A stretch of DNA of 64,000 nucleotides from an uncultured Faecalibacterium sp. (GTDB lineage: Bacteria; Bacillota; Clostridia; Oscillospirales; Ruminococcaceae), in the NCBI GenBank assembly GCA_900540455.1, contig UQGD01000005.1:33988-97987 (forward strand), in the 5' to 3' direction. The notes beneath the pieces are model-generated. The model was given only the letters and a program-made list of their open reading frames with translations, was not told the DNA's origin and searched no databases. Made by a program: the position numbers and the translations under genes. This document shows positions 18,252 to 24,833 of this stretch, piece after piece; positions within the stretch are counted from its first letter, which is position 1, and each line of letters opens with the position of its first letter.

Positions 18252-18357
18252 CCCGTTTTCCGCCTTTCTTTACACAGTTTTTGAAGGGGCAAAAGGTTTT
18301 TGACTCGGTCAATCGCGTAGCCCAGATGCAGTGGCGACATTTATTCTTCCTGCTCAT
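18163..18357 (-). CDS. Small zinc-finger-like protein between terminase genes
   Basis: A frame of 64 codons starting at ATG 18357 encodes a basic protein with CRHC (7-10) and CPFKNC (about 22-27), a probable zinc site, then a Ser/Ala/Pro-rich tail. It overlaps the small terminase end by 17 bases and the large terminase start by 89 bases, so the tail may be fortuitous. Similar tiny Cys proteins occur at this place in other Clostridia phages, from memory. GGAGAGG lies 11 bases upstream. Confidence 0.45.
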   Translation of the reverse strand: MSRKNKCRHCIWATRLTESKTFCPFKNCVKKGGKRDDSAEAGAADRKADAGSSGSPQTAPEPDP

Positions 18358-18829
18358 CTGCATCCTCTCCTTCCTCCATCGCAAAGGCGATGTCGTACCG
18401 ACTGATCTCATCCAGTGCCTCGCACACGGCACCTCGTAGGATATCGAAGGCTTCCCCCTGGTCAGTCACCTGGGCAAGGGTTCCAGAGTACTTCATGGGT
18501 ATCTCCAGCATCCTGGTTCTGAAGTTTGCAAAGGCGATTTCCAATGCACGTTTAACATCTTCCGTACGGTGAAGATTGCCCTGGGCTTCTTCCAGACGCA
18601 TCTTTTCCAGCTCTGCCTTGATCCGTTCCCTCTCGGCTTTCCTGGCGATCAGGTTTGCCTGATCGTCTCTGCCGCCCAGCTTGAAATCAAGATACTGTCG
18701 CACAACCGCCTTGATATTGAACAGCCCCGGCTTTGCCTCGGACAGAACTCCATCGTCCCGTAAATTGCGCACCTGCCGGTCTGTGATGCCCAAACATTCA
18801 GCCACTGCCTTTGCCGTATATAGCTTCAT
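18341..18829 (-). CDS. Terminase small subunit (lambda Nu1-like)
   Basis: A 162-residue protein with an N-terminal MerR/Nu1-like winged helix (KLYTAKAVAECLGITDRQVR, residues 2-21) that would bind the cos region, then a long charged helix (KAERERIKAELEKMRLEEAQ) and a C-terminal part for the large subunit. This is the Nu1 plan. It overlaps the upstream gene by 4 bases and is followed by the GpA-type gene. Confidence 0.85.
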   Translation of the reverse strand: MKLYTAKAVAECLGITDRQVRNLRDDGVLSEAKPGLFNIKAVVRQYLDFKLGGRDDQANLIARKAERERIKAELEKMRLEEAQGNLHRTEDVKRALEIAFANFRTRMLEIPMKYSGTLAQVTDQGEAFDILRGAVCEALDEISRYDIAFAMEEGEDADEQEE

Positions 18830-19545
18830 AGCTCCTCGCCGCCTTCACTATCATCCACCTCGCCGGTGACTTTCATCCGTATCAGTTCGAGACGTCGTTC
18901 TTCCAAAGCCGCCCGCCGGTCGCTCTCCTCTACGGCCCGCAGAGCCCCGGCCACTGCAGCGATCCGTCCCTGCACTTTATACAGCGCCTCCTGCAGCTTC
19001 AAGATGCGGGCAAATGGCGTGTCCTTGAAGTACATTCCCATGTTCTGGTTTGCCCCATCCTGCTTATTCTCTCCCTTGCCGTCGGGCACCCGCATATCCA
19101 TAACATTGTTCACGATGAGGGTATCCTCGCCCATCTCCTCATATTCTTTGATCTTATCGAGGATCTTCTTTTCCCGAAGTTTGAGGATACCCATCTCATG
19201 CTTGAGCGCTTCTACCGCACTGCGGGGTGCTCCATTGAAAACAGCCAGCTCGTCTTCCGACAGCTGGCTGAAAAAAATCGCCGAATAGGCTCCATCCTTC
19301 TCGGCATTTTTGTTTCCGCAGGGGGCACCGCCCCGGTTCCCTACCGCATTTTTGTTTTGTGGCTGCCCGCCGGGCTTGCGTTTGATCTGGCTATCCCACT
19401 TCTCCCGCGTCTTCCAGTGCCGTAGGGTGTCATAGCTTATACCCAGCTTTTCTGCCAGCTCTTTCAGGTTTACCTTATCGCCCTTTTGCCTCCGGGCGAT
19501 GTATTCCTCCCGGGCTGCGTCGCGGGCAGTGCTCCGCTTTGCCAT
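18826..19545 (-). CDS. Second terminase-small-like HTH protein (YqaS/XtmA-like)
   Basis: A 239-residue basic protein. Residues about 25-50 form a helix-turn-helix (NLKELAEKLGISYDTLRHW) followed by KPGGQPQNKNAVGNRGGAPC, a pattern shared with PBSX/YqaS-type terminase small subunits; the rest is helical and charged. It is the first gene of the late operon and overlaps the Nu1-like gene by 4 bases. Having two small-subunit-like proteins in a row is unusual. GGAGGG lies 7 bases before the ATG at 19545. Confidence 0.75.
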   Translation of the reverse strand: MAKRSTARDAAREEYIARRQKGDKVNLKELAEKLGISYDTLRHWKTREKWDSQIKRKPGGQPQNKNAVGNRGGAPCGNKNAEKDGAYSAIFFSQLSEDELAVFNGAPRSAVEALKHEMGILKLREKKILDKIKEYEEMGEDTLIVNNVMDMRVPDGKGENKQDGANQNMGMYFKDTPFARILKLQEALYKVQGRIAAVAGALRAVEESDRRAALEERRLELIRMKVTGEVDDSEGGEEL

Positions 19546-19573
19546 CCGTTTTCCCTCCAACCTTCAGGCATAG

Positions 19574-19605
19574 AAAAAGCCCCTCAGCGTTTCCGCTGTG
19601 GGGCT
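19574..19605 (-). terminator. Rho-independent terminator upstream of the late operon
   Basis: AGCCCC-CAGCG (19578-19589) pairs with CGCTG-GGGGCT (19594-19605) with one A/T bulge pair, and the minus strand continues TTTTT. It lies just before the first terminase gene and would stop leftward transcripts coming from the cargo island, so late transcription needs a promoter inside 19.55-19.58 kb or antitermination. Confidence 0.85.
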
Positions 19606-19866
19606 TCCATACTTTTTACTATACCAATACTACCACAAAAAGCGTATCATGGCGTATCATTTTCAAATTCACTTGTAAATTTTCTGTGAACACCCCCTTT
19701 TCCTAGCCCCTATTGGCGGAACCCTAAAAAAATTTTTGAAACCTAGAAATATTTTGGGGCTTCGGAACCCGCAACCGCTTAAAGTTCCGTACAGTACCTT
19801 TTCCCCCTCGGGGCGGCAGCTCTGCCCGGGGGCAAGCCTCAGCGGCTGGCCGACTAAGAAAAGAAG
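19606..19866. other. Non-coding stretch, possible cos region
   Basis: No supported gene between the late-operon terminator and the RHH1 terminator. It holds a direct repeat GCGTATCAT (twice near 19650), an A/T-rich bent-looking tract with AAAAAAATTTTT (about 19727-19738) and GC-rich flanks (CCCCTATTGGCGG, and CCCCCTCGGGGCGG). Cos sites of lambda-type terminases lie just upstream of the small subunit gene, so this is the best place for one. The assignment is inference from position. Confidence 0.3.
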
Positions 19867-19898
19867 AAGCCCGCCGGGCTGGTGTGCCTGGCGGGCTT
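19867..19898 (-). terminator. Stem-loop after RHH1
   Basis: AAGCCCGCC (19867-19875) pairs with GGCGGGCTT (19890-19898). On the minus strand the stem is followed by CTTCTTCTTTTC. It lies about 80 bases after the RHH1 stop and probably ends that transcript; it may work in both directions. Confidence 0.6.
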
Positions 19899-19979
19899 TG
19901 TGCTGGGTGCTGGTGGGGCGGCGGGTATCTTGTGGGGCTTGTCTCTGTGCTTGTATAGGGTGCAGAGAGTGCGGGCGTG

Positions 19980-20228
19980 TTATGCTTGGCCCTGTGTGGG
20001 TGTGTCCTCTGCTGGGCCGCTGGGCTGCTCAGTGCCTGGGGCCTGGGCCTGTTCCCTTTCCATCCGTTCCCGCACTGCTTGCAAAATGTAGTTTTGCAGA
20101 CTGTCACCAGATGCAGCGGCGGCGGCTCTGATTTGTGCATCTTCGTCTTTGGTCGGTCTAAGCGTAATACTACCACGGTTAGAGTTGTATTTATAGCTTG
20201 CTCTTTTGTGTGCTTCTGAAACTGCCAT
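19980..20228 (-). CDS. RHH1: ribbon-helix-helix regulator of cassette 1
   Basis: An 82-residue protein. GSITLRPTKDEDAQIR (about 19-34) is the beta strand and first helix of a MetJ/Arc/CopG-type fold; SGDSLQNYILQAVRERM (about 39-55) is helix B. The tail is Gln/Pro-rich and differs from RHH2 and RHH3. GAGGTG precedes the ATG at 20228. It is divergent from a microprotein gene across three operators, so autoregulation is likely. It could be a repressor or an antitoxin-like DNA binder; no toxin is recognisable. Confidence 0.8.
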   Translation of the reverse strand: MAVSEAHKRASYKYNSNRGSITLRPTKDEDAQIRAAAAASGDSLQNYILQAVRERMEREQAQAPGTEQPSGPAEDTPTQGQA

Positions 20229-20258
20229 ATAGATCACCTCTTTTTTATTTATATAAAT

Positions 20259-20381
20259 ATAATACTCATACCTGTAAAAACCGTCAACGGTCAATTTGCA
20301 CAAACACCGTCTACGGTTTTTTGTGCAAAACATAGAACCAAAGAAAAATCGCTTGACATTCTAACCGTTGACGGTTAAAAT
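20259..20381. promoter_or_regulatory. Cassette 1 divergent promoters with three ACCGTCAACGGT-type operators
   Basis: Operators: ACCGTCAACGGT (20280-20291), ACCGTCTACGGT (20306-20317) and its inverse ACCGTTGACGGT (20364-20375). Plus promoter: TTGACA 20353-20358, 17-base spacer, TAAAAT 20376-20381; the third operator fills the spacer. Minus promoter for RHH1: TTGACG (20287-20282), 17 bases, TATTAT (20264-20259); its -35 lies in the first operator. Binding would block both promoters. Confidence 0.8.
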
Positions 20382-20427
20382 GCAGCCATAGCAAGAGCAG
20401 CGGCCACCCCGAAAGGAGGTGAACCGC

Positions 20428-20550
20428 ATGGAACAGAAAATGACCTGCAAGCAGTTTCATTTGCTGAGCCGAGAAAAGCAGCTTTCCCGCTTCCGTTACT
20501 GGAGCGAGAAAGCAAAAAAGAGCTTAACCGGTCGGACGGTTAAGCTCTAA
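20428..20550 (+). CDS. Microprotein 1 of cassette 1 (40 aa)
   Basis: ATG at 20428 after AAAGGAGGTG, ending TAA 20548-20550. The product is basic and rich in Lys/Arg/Phe (starts MEQKMTCKQFHLLSREKQLS). It shares the KxFxLL-like start and basic tail with the other two microproteins but little else. It lies 47 bases after a strong promoter. Its 3' end overlaps a 12-bp stem. No known function; it could be a peptide effector or leader. Confidence 0.65.
   Translation: MEQKMTCKQFHLLSREKQLSRFRYWSEKAKKSLTGRTVKL
20519..20548 (-). terminator. Perfect 12-bp stem, minus-strand terminator
   Basis: AGAGCTTAACCG (20519-20530) pairs perfectly with CGGTTAAGCTCT (20537-20548) around GTCGGA. On the minus strand it is followed by TTTTTTGC, so it ends the RHH2 transcript. 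It encodes the last residues of microprotein 1 on the other strand. The inner part AACCG...CGGTT resembles the cassette 1 operator half-sites. Confidence 0.7.
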
Positions 20551-20621
20551 AGCAAAAGCAACACCCAATGCCGCTGCTCTTGTTGTTATTTTATCACAGA
20601 AGGGAGATGAAAGCAAGCCCG

Positions 20622-20696
20622 CCCCGCAAGGCCGACGGCATCCGCCGCCGCTGGTGCAAGTCCAGCCGCCCCGCATTGGGGCGGGCGCTCATGGGG
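20622..20696 (+). repeat. Repeat R, copy 1 (75 bp)
   Basis: This 75-bp GC-rich segment recurs at 24729-24803 with 2 mismatches, in the same direction. Copy 1 lies between microprotein 1 and the RHH2 3' end; copy 2 lies after the methyltransferase. Both lie downstream of plus-strand genes of the island, suggesting duplicated 3' flanks. Confidence 0.85.
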
Positions 20697-20715
20697 ACCG
20701 GCACACCGCCGGGGG

Positions 20716-20793
20716 GATGCGCTCACTTGTCCAGGGCGGACGGTTCCGCCGGGGGGTCAAGTGTCAGCGGCTGGCCTTCTTGCTCTATTCGGG
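20716..20793. repeat. Repeat T, copy 1 (RHH2 C-terminal end)
   Basis: 78 bp with 76 identical to 21423-21500. It covers the last about 24 codons of RHH2 (EQEGQPLTLDPPAEPSALDK) and its stop. The neighbouring DNA-binding parts are far less alike, so the shared tail points to recombination within the gene. Confidence 0.9.
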
Positions 20794-20950
20794 TGCGGAT
20801 AGCTTGCAAAATGTACCCTTGCACGCTGTCGCCCGTCCTGTTCGCTGCGGCCTGTATAGTTACATATTCTTCTGGCTTCATGCGAATTGTTAGCGTTTTC
20901 ATTTTCGCCAAATAGCGGGCGTTGCCTGCTCTCTTTGCATCTGTTGACAT
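20723..20950 (-). CDS. RHH2: ribbon-helix-helix regulator of cassette 2
   Basis: A 75-residue RHH protein: KTLTIRMKPEEYVTIQAAA (about 18-36) gives strand and helix A, GDSVQGYILQAIRTRI (about 40-55) helix B. The last 20 residues match RHH3 except one. It is divergent from microprotein 2 across four CATGCTATCATG-type operators. A role as an autoregulated repressor is inferred from fold and layout. The ATG at 20950 follows GAGGCTAAC; the site is weaker than in cassettes 1 and 3. Confidence 0.8.
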   Translation of the reverse strand: MSTDAKRAGNARYLAKMKTLTIRMKPEEYVTIQAAANRTGDSVQGYILQAIRTRIEQEGQPLTLDPPAEPSALDK

Positions 20951-20976
20951 AGTTAGCCTCTATTCTTTTTTGTTAT

Positions 20977-21102
20977 ATTATATCATATTGCGGCGCTTCA
21001 TGCAATCATGTACAAATTGCACAACACATGACAGCATGACTTGTGCAATTTATAGAAATTCATGCTATCATGTTGACGTCCCATTTCATTCATGCTATCA
21101 TG
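20977..21102. promoter_or_regulatory. Cassette 2 divergent promoters with four CATG-N4-CATG operators
   Basis: Operators: CATGCAATCATG (20999-21010), CATGACAGCATG (21027-21038), CATGCTATCATG (21061-21072 and 21091-21102). Plus promoter: TTGACG 21073-21078, 17 bases, TATCAT 21096-21101; two operators flank or cover it. Minus promoter: TTGCAT (21005-21000), 17 bases, TATAAT (20982-20977); its -35 lies in the first operator. The layout equals that of cassettes 1 and 3, but the operator sequence is different. Confidence 0.8.
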
Positions 21103-21169
21103 TAAACACGGCAAGCGACACAGCAAACAGCCGGACGCAAGCGAGTACAGCGAAAGGAGAAAGTTACAC

Positions 21170-21277
21170 ATGAGCGCAAAATTTTTCGAGCTTCCCGAAT
21201 CCGACAAACGCCGCATCTGGGCCGCTCTGCTGGCAGAGTGGCAAAAGAAAAAGGCCGCCAACCGCTCCAACGGTTGA
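21170..21277 (+). CDS. Microprotein 2 of cassette 2 (35 aa)
   Basis: ATG 21170 after GAAAGGAG, stop TGA 21275-21277. The product starts MSAKFFELPESDKRRIWAAL and ends in KKKAANRSNG. It is an amphipathic, basic helix. Microprotein 3 is clearly its paralogue (about 30 residues shared). The same DNA conservation continues past the stop (ACAGCCTA). Function unknown. Confidence 0.7.
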   Translation: MSAKFFELPESDKRRIWAALLAEWQKKKAANRSNG

Positions 21278-21335
21278 CAGCCTAGCAAGATGGGATTTTG
21301 ACCGCCCTTCTTGCAATGATTTTACCACCGGCAGG

Positions 21336-21415
21336 CGGTAAAGTCAAGCGGACACCCTGGCAGGGTCGCACCGCTCCACCAAAGCGGCCCCGCTCCACTA
21401 CCCCGGCACACCGCC
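21336..21415 (+). repeat. Repeat S, copy A (80 bp)
   Basis: 79 of 80 bases equal 22066-22145, in the same direction, both about 60 bases after a microprotein stop. It contains small inverted repeats (CCCTGGCAGGG and ACCGC...GCGGC). It seems to be a conserved 3' flank of the cassette, possibly a structured transcript end. Confidence 0.88.
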
Positions 21416-21422
21416 CGGGGGG

Positions 21423-21500
21423 GATGCGCTCACTTGTCCAGGCCGGACGGTTCCGCCGGGGGGTCAAGTGTCAGCGGCTGGCCTTCTTGCTCCATTCGGG
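21423..21500. repeat. Repeat T, copy 2 (RHH3 C-terminal end)
   Basis: Second copy of the 78-bp segment at 20716-20793, covering the last about 24 codons of RHH3. The match ends abruptly upstream, in the codons before the shared tail. Confidence 0.9.
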
Positions 21501-21660
21501 CGTATACCGCCGCCAAAATATACCCTTGTAGGCTTTCCCCGTTTGCTTTTGCTGCGGCGCGAATTGCTGCGCCTTTTTCTTTTATGGGCCAAACGGTTAT
21601 GCGGTCACATTTCGCATTGTATTTGTCGTTATTTCGTCTTTTTGTTTCCGAAACTGGCAT
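21430..21660 (-). CDS. RHH3: ribbon-helix-helix regulator of cassette 3
   Basis: A 76-residue RHH protein: DRITVWPIKEKGAAIRAAA (about 19-37) and GESLQGYILAAVYARM (about 41-56), then the tail shared with RHH2. The strand residues predicted to contact DNA (RITVWP) differ from RHH2 (TLTIRM) and RHH1 (SITLRP), in line with a third operator type. Divergent from microprotein 3. Start ATG 21660 with GGGGTAATA upstream. Confidence 0.8.
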   Translation of the reverse strand: MPVSETKRRNNDKYNAKCDRITVWPIKEKGAAIRAAAKANGESLQGYILAAVYARMEQEGQPLTLDPPAEPSGLDK

Positions 21661-21692
21661 ATTATTACCCCTTGCTTATTTTTATAAATATA

Positions 21693-21844
21693 ATATAGCA
21701 CAGTTCCATCGACACCGCAACGTGCAATTTCCACAACACCGCACCGTGTTTTTTGTGTAAACCGCCAAAAACACCGCAACGTGCTTGACAACCGACACGT
21801 TGCGGTGTTACAATGCAGCCACAGCAGACGACACCGCAACGTGT
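21693..21844. promoter_or_regulatory. Cassette 3 divergent promoters with five ACACCGCAACGTG-type operators
   Basis: Operators: ACACCGCAACGTG at 21712-21724, 21771-21783 and 21831-21843, a variant ACACCGCACCGTGT at 21736-21749, and the inverse ACACGTTGCGGTGT at 21795-21808. Plus promoter: TTGACA 21785-21790, 18 bases, TACAAT 21809-21814, with the inverse operator filling the spacer. Minus promoter: TTGCGG in the first operator, 17 bases, TATATT near 21698. This is the third copy of the same architecture. Confidence 0.8.
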
Positions 21845-21887
21845 CAAGCTGGTATCATAGCCGCCCCGGTTTGGGGCAGGAAGCGAG

Positions 21888-22004
21888 GTGAGCCACACGA
21901 ACGCAAAATTTTTTGAGCTTCCCGAATCCGATAAACGCCGGATTTGGGCGGCGCTGCTCAAAGAGTGGGCAGCAAAAAAGGCCGCCAACCGCTCCAACGG
22001 TTGA
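21888..22004 (+). CDS. Microprotein 3 of cassette 3 (38 aa)
   Basis: Paralogue of microprotein 2. The codon aligned with its ATG is ACG here, so I chose the in-frame GTG at 21888 (AGGAAGCGAG upstream), giving MSHTNAKFFELPESDKRRIW and ending KKAANRSNG before TGA 22002-22004. If GTG is not used, the frame may be translated poorly or not at all. Conservation of the frame despite third-base changes supports coding. Confidence 0.6.
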   Translation: MSHTNAKFFELPESDKRRIWAALLKEWAAKKAANRSNG

Positions 22005-22065
22005 CAGCCTACAGGTGAAAAAGATTTCAGAACCCTTTTTCACCTGTGATTTTACCAGCTTAGGC

Positions 22066-22145
22066 CGGTAAAGTCAAGCGGATACCCTGGCAGGGTCGCA
22101 CCGCTCCACCAAAGCGGCCCCGCTCCACTACCCCGGCACACCGCC
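22066..22145 (+). repeat. Repeat S, copy B (80 bp)
   Basis: Second copy of the 80-bp flank at 21336-21415 (one mismatch). It ends 34 bases before the ArdC-like gene, so the cassette 3 promoter probably also transcribes that gene. Confidence 0.88.
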
Positions 22146-22179
22146 GGGAGAAATTGCAAAAAAGAAAGGACGTACCATC

Positions 22180-23016
22180 ATGACGAACAATCAGATCATC
22201 CGCAACGAAGCCGCCAAGCTCGCCCCCGCTACCCTGCACGCCATCGCCACCGCCAACCACACCCCCGCCGAGATCGAAGCGCTGGCCGCTCAAATCCTCG
22301 TAACCGAGGAGGACGGCACCCAGCACCCCGGCACCGTCCAGGATGCCGAAGTCATGCTTGCAGCGGATGAGTTGCACACCATCCACGAATGGAACCGGCA
22401 GGGCAAGCGGGTCAAGACTGGCGAAACCCATCTAAGCGAGTGCTATTTGTGGATGTTCACCACGAAACCCAGCAAGGCCCAGCGGGAAGCCGCCGAAGCC
22501 GAAGGCAAGGAAGCCGCAGAGCATCCCCACTTCTACCCCACAAAAGCGTACCTGTTCAGCTGCTTGCAGGTAGAGGACGAGAAAGCCGCCCCGGCTGGCC
22601 GGTTCAGCTCCACCGCCGAGATCATCGCCTATAACAAGAAGCTGGCCGCTGAACGAAAAGCAGCAAAGGCCCCCGCCAAAACCGCCACCCCCACCAAAAA
22701 GGCCAGCAAGCCCGCCGCCCCGGCAAAAATGACCGCCGAACAGCTCAAAGCCAAAAACGCCCAGCTGCTTGCAGCGTTCAAGGCCAGCCAGGCCGCACCG
22801 AAGCCCGAAAACGAGATCTTCGCCCCCGAAAAATCTGCAAAGTCCGTTGTGATTGCCGTGGAAGAGTTCCACGAACTGCCCCAGCTGGCGAAAGTCCCCG
22901 AAGCGGTCAAAAAAGCCGCCGAAAAAAAGAAGGCCACAAAAAAAGCAGCAAAGCCCGCACCTATCCCCACCGCTGAACCCGACTTTGCAGCCCTGGCCGC
23001 CTCTATCCTGTTTTGA
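22180..23016 (+). CDS. ArdC-like N-terminal domain protein
   Basis: A 278-residue protein. The first about 130 residues (DELHTIHEWNRQGKRVKTGE, then ECYLWMF and FYPTKAYLFSCLQV) resemble the ArdC-type ssDNA-binding domain found in antirestriction and plasmid proteins. Residues about 145-275 are an Ala/Lys/Pro-rich linker (AKAPAKTATPTKKASKPAAP). No C-terminal protease domain is seen. AAAGGAC precedes the ATG. It is followed by a DNA methyltransferase, a pairing common on conjugative elements. Antirestriction is inference. Confidence 0.65.
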   Translation: MTNNQIIRNEAAKLAPATLHAIATANHTPAEIEALAAQILVTEEDGTQHPGTVQDAEVMLAADELHTIHEWNRQGKRVKTGETHLSECYLWMFTTKPSKAQREAAEAEGKEAAEHPHFYPTKAYLFSCLQVEDEKAAPAGRFSSTAEIIAYNKKLAAERKAAKAPAKTATPTKKASKPAAPAKMTAEQLKAKNAQLLAAFKASQAAPKPENEIFAPEKSAKSVVIAVEEFHELPQLAKVPEAVKKAAEKKKATKKAAKPAPIPTAEPDFAALAASILF

Positions 23017-23103
23017 CGTGGATACCTTGACGGGCCGCACCACAAAAAAGCGACCCGATCCCAGCCCCGCCGGGGCATATAACACAGCAAGGAGAGAATC
23101 AAA

Positions 23104-24723
23104 ATGACAACACCCAATGACAGCCGGGATTTTTACCCCACCCCGGACGGGCTCGCATGGGATATGGTGCACAGTTTAGAAGATGACTTCGGCAACTTTA
23201 AGTGCCTGCCCGCTCCCATCCTGGAGCCTTCCGCCGGAGATGGCGCACTTGCCCGGGCGGTTCACGCCGCCGCCGGGATCTACCATGATAGCCGCACGGG
23301 TGAGATCAAGCGCAATTCTTGGGAAAAGACCAAGGATTTTGACCTTGATTGTATCGAGCTTTCCAGCGACTTCCGCGCAAAGCTGAAAAAAGACGGTTTC
23401 CGGGTAGTGCATGACGATTTTTTGAGCTTCAGGCCCTGCAAAAAGTACGCCGCCATCGTCATGAATCCGCCTTTCTCCGCCGGGGCGGCGCACCTGCTCA
23501 AGGCCCTGGACATCATGAAGGACGGCGGAAAGATCCGCTGTCTGCTTAACGCCGAGACCCTCCGCAACCCTTACACCAACGAGCGGAAAGAGCTTGTGCA
23601 GAAACTGGGATCCCTAAACGCAACTGTAAAATACATTCCCGACGCTTTCAAAACTGCCGCCCGCCGGGCCGATGTGGAGGTTGCGTTTGTATCGGTGGAT
23701 ATCCCCCAGCGTGAACCCGTCAGCAAAATTCGGCTGGAGCTTCAGCACGAAACCGAGCAGCGGTTCCGGGAGAACAAAAACCTGGCCGCCCTGGTCAGCT
23801 CCGACCCCATCACCGCCGCCATTGAGCGATACAACGCCGCCGCCGAGGGTATCCGCCGCATCTATGAGGAGTTCAACGGGATCAAGAGCCTGTTTTCCTC
23901 TGCTACCACCGAAGATCAGGAAAGCGAAGTGCTGAACTTCTCCAAAGACTACAACCAAGCTATCCGCAGTTTGCGTGCCTTGTACTGGAAAAAACTTTTT
24001 GACCTTCCCCAGATCCGCGACAACCTCACCGTCGATATGCAGCACGAGTACAGCAAACGTATTGACGAGCTTGCCGACTACGATTTCAGCGCCTATAACA
24101 TCCTGACCATCCGGGAAGAGATGTCCCGAAACATCGTTTCCGGCATCGAAAAAGAGATCATTGCTCTTTTTGACGACTGGACAAACCTCCACTATAGCGA
24201 GTACAGCAAAAATATCCACTACTACAACGGATGGTGTACAAACGAAGCCTACAAAGTTGGAAGCAAGGTCATTTTCCGGTGCAATGCCTTTAGTGACTGG
24301 TCCGGCAAATTTGAACCCGCCTGGCAGTGTGAAAGGCATCTCGCCCAGATAGAACGTGTACTGCACTACCTGGACACCAACGGCAAGAAATATAACGGCG
24401 ACGCTCTGAGAACCACGCTGAAAGCAGCGGAATCGTCCGGCCAAAGCGCAAAAATCCAGCTGCAGTACTTCACTGCCACATTTTACAAAAAAGGCACCTG
24501 CCACATCGAATTTACAAACGAAGATGTTTTGAAGTCCTTCAACTCCTTCGCCAGTCAGAAAAAAGGCTGGCTGCCGCCCAGCTACGGGAAGAAATCCTAC
24601 CGGGATATGTCCGCCGCCGACAAAAAGGTCGTGGACAGCTTCGAGGGCGAAGCAAGCTATACTGATACCCTGACCCGGCACCTGATCCCCACCACAACCA
24701 GTCTTTTGCAGCTTGGCACATAA
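23104..24723 (+). CDS. DUF4942-type N6-adenine DNA methyltransferase
   Basis: A 539-residue SAM-dependent methyltransferase. Motif I is EPSAGDGALA (about 40-49) and motif IV NPPF (about 121-124), the adenine/N4-cytosine type. Residues about 220-520 look like the DUF4942 region (long helical part, then YNGWCTNEAYKVGSK). Such proteins occur on phages and conjugative elements without a partner nuclease. It probably protects phage DNA from host restriction. CAAGGAGAG precedes the ATG at 23104. Confidence 0.82.
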   Translation: MTTPNDSRDFYPTPDGLAWDMVHSLEDDFGNFKCLPAPILEPSAGDGALARAVHAAAGIYHDSRTGEIKRNSWEKTKDFDLDCIELSSDFRAKLKKDGFRVVHDDFLSFRPCKKYAAIVMNPPFSAGAAHLLKALDIMKDGGKIRCLLNAETLRNPYTNERKELVQKLGSLNATVKYIPDAFKTAARRADVEVAFVSVDIPQREPVSKIRLELQHETEQRFRENKNLAALVSSDPITAAIERYNAAAEGIRRIYEEFNGIKSLFSSATTEDQESEVLNFSKDYNQAIRSLRALYWKKLFDLPQIRDNLTVDMQHEYSKRIDELADYDFSAYNILTIREEMSRNIVSGIEKEIIALFDDWTNLHYSEYSKNIHYYNGWCTNEAYKVGSKVIFRCNAFSDWSGKFEPAWQCERHLAQIERVLHYLDTNGKKYNGDALRTTLKAAESSGQSAKIQLQYFTATFYKKGTCHIEFTNEDVLKSFNSFASQKKGWLPPSYGKKSYRDMSAADKKVVDSFEGEASYTDTLTRHLIPTTTSLLQLGT

Positions 24724-24728
24724 CAAAA

Positions 24729-24803
24729 CCCCGCAAGGCCGACGGCATCCGCCGCCGCTGGTGCAAGCCCAGCCGCCCCGCATTGGGACGGGCGCTCATG
24801 GGG
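24729..24803 (+). repeat. Repeat R, copy 2 (75 bp)
   Basis: Second copy of 20622-20696 (73 of 75 identical), starting just after the methyltransferase stop and ending 30 bases before the next small gene. Confidence 0.85.
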
Positions 24804-24833
24804 CCCCGACAAAACGAAAGGAATTTTTTCGCT

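Noticed and set aside
19736..20131. Plus-strand frame antisense to RHH1 rich in Cys and Trp
   Set aside because: No ribosome site, overlaps a terminator stem and the RHH1 gene; the composition looks accidental.
20428..22004. Calling the microproteins classical type II toxins
   Set aside because: They are 35-40 residues, basic and have no toxin-family signature; divergent orientation is unusual for type II toxin-antitoxin operons.
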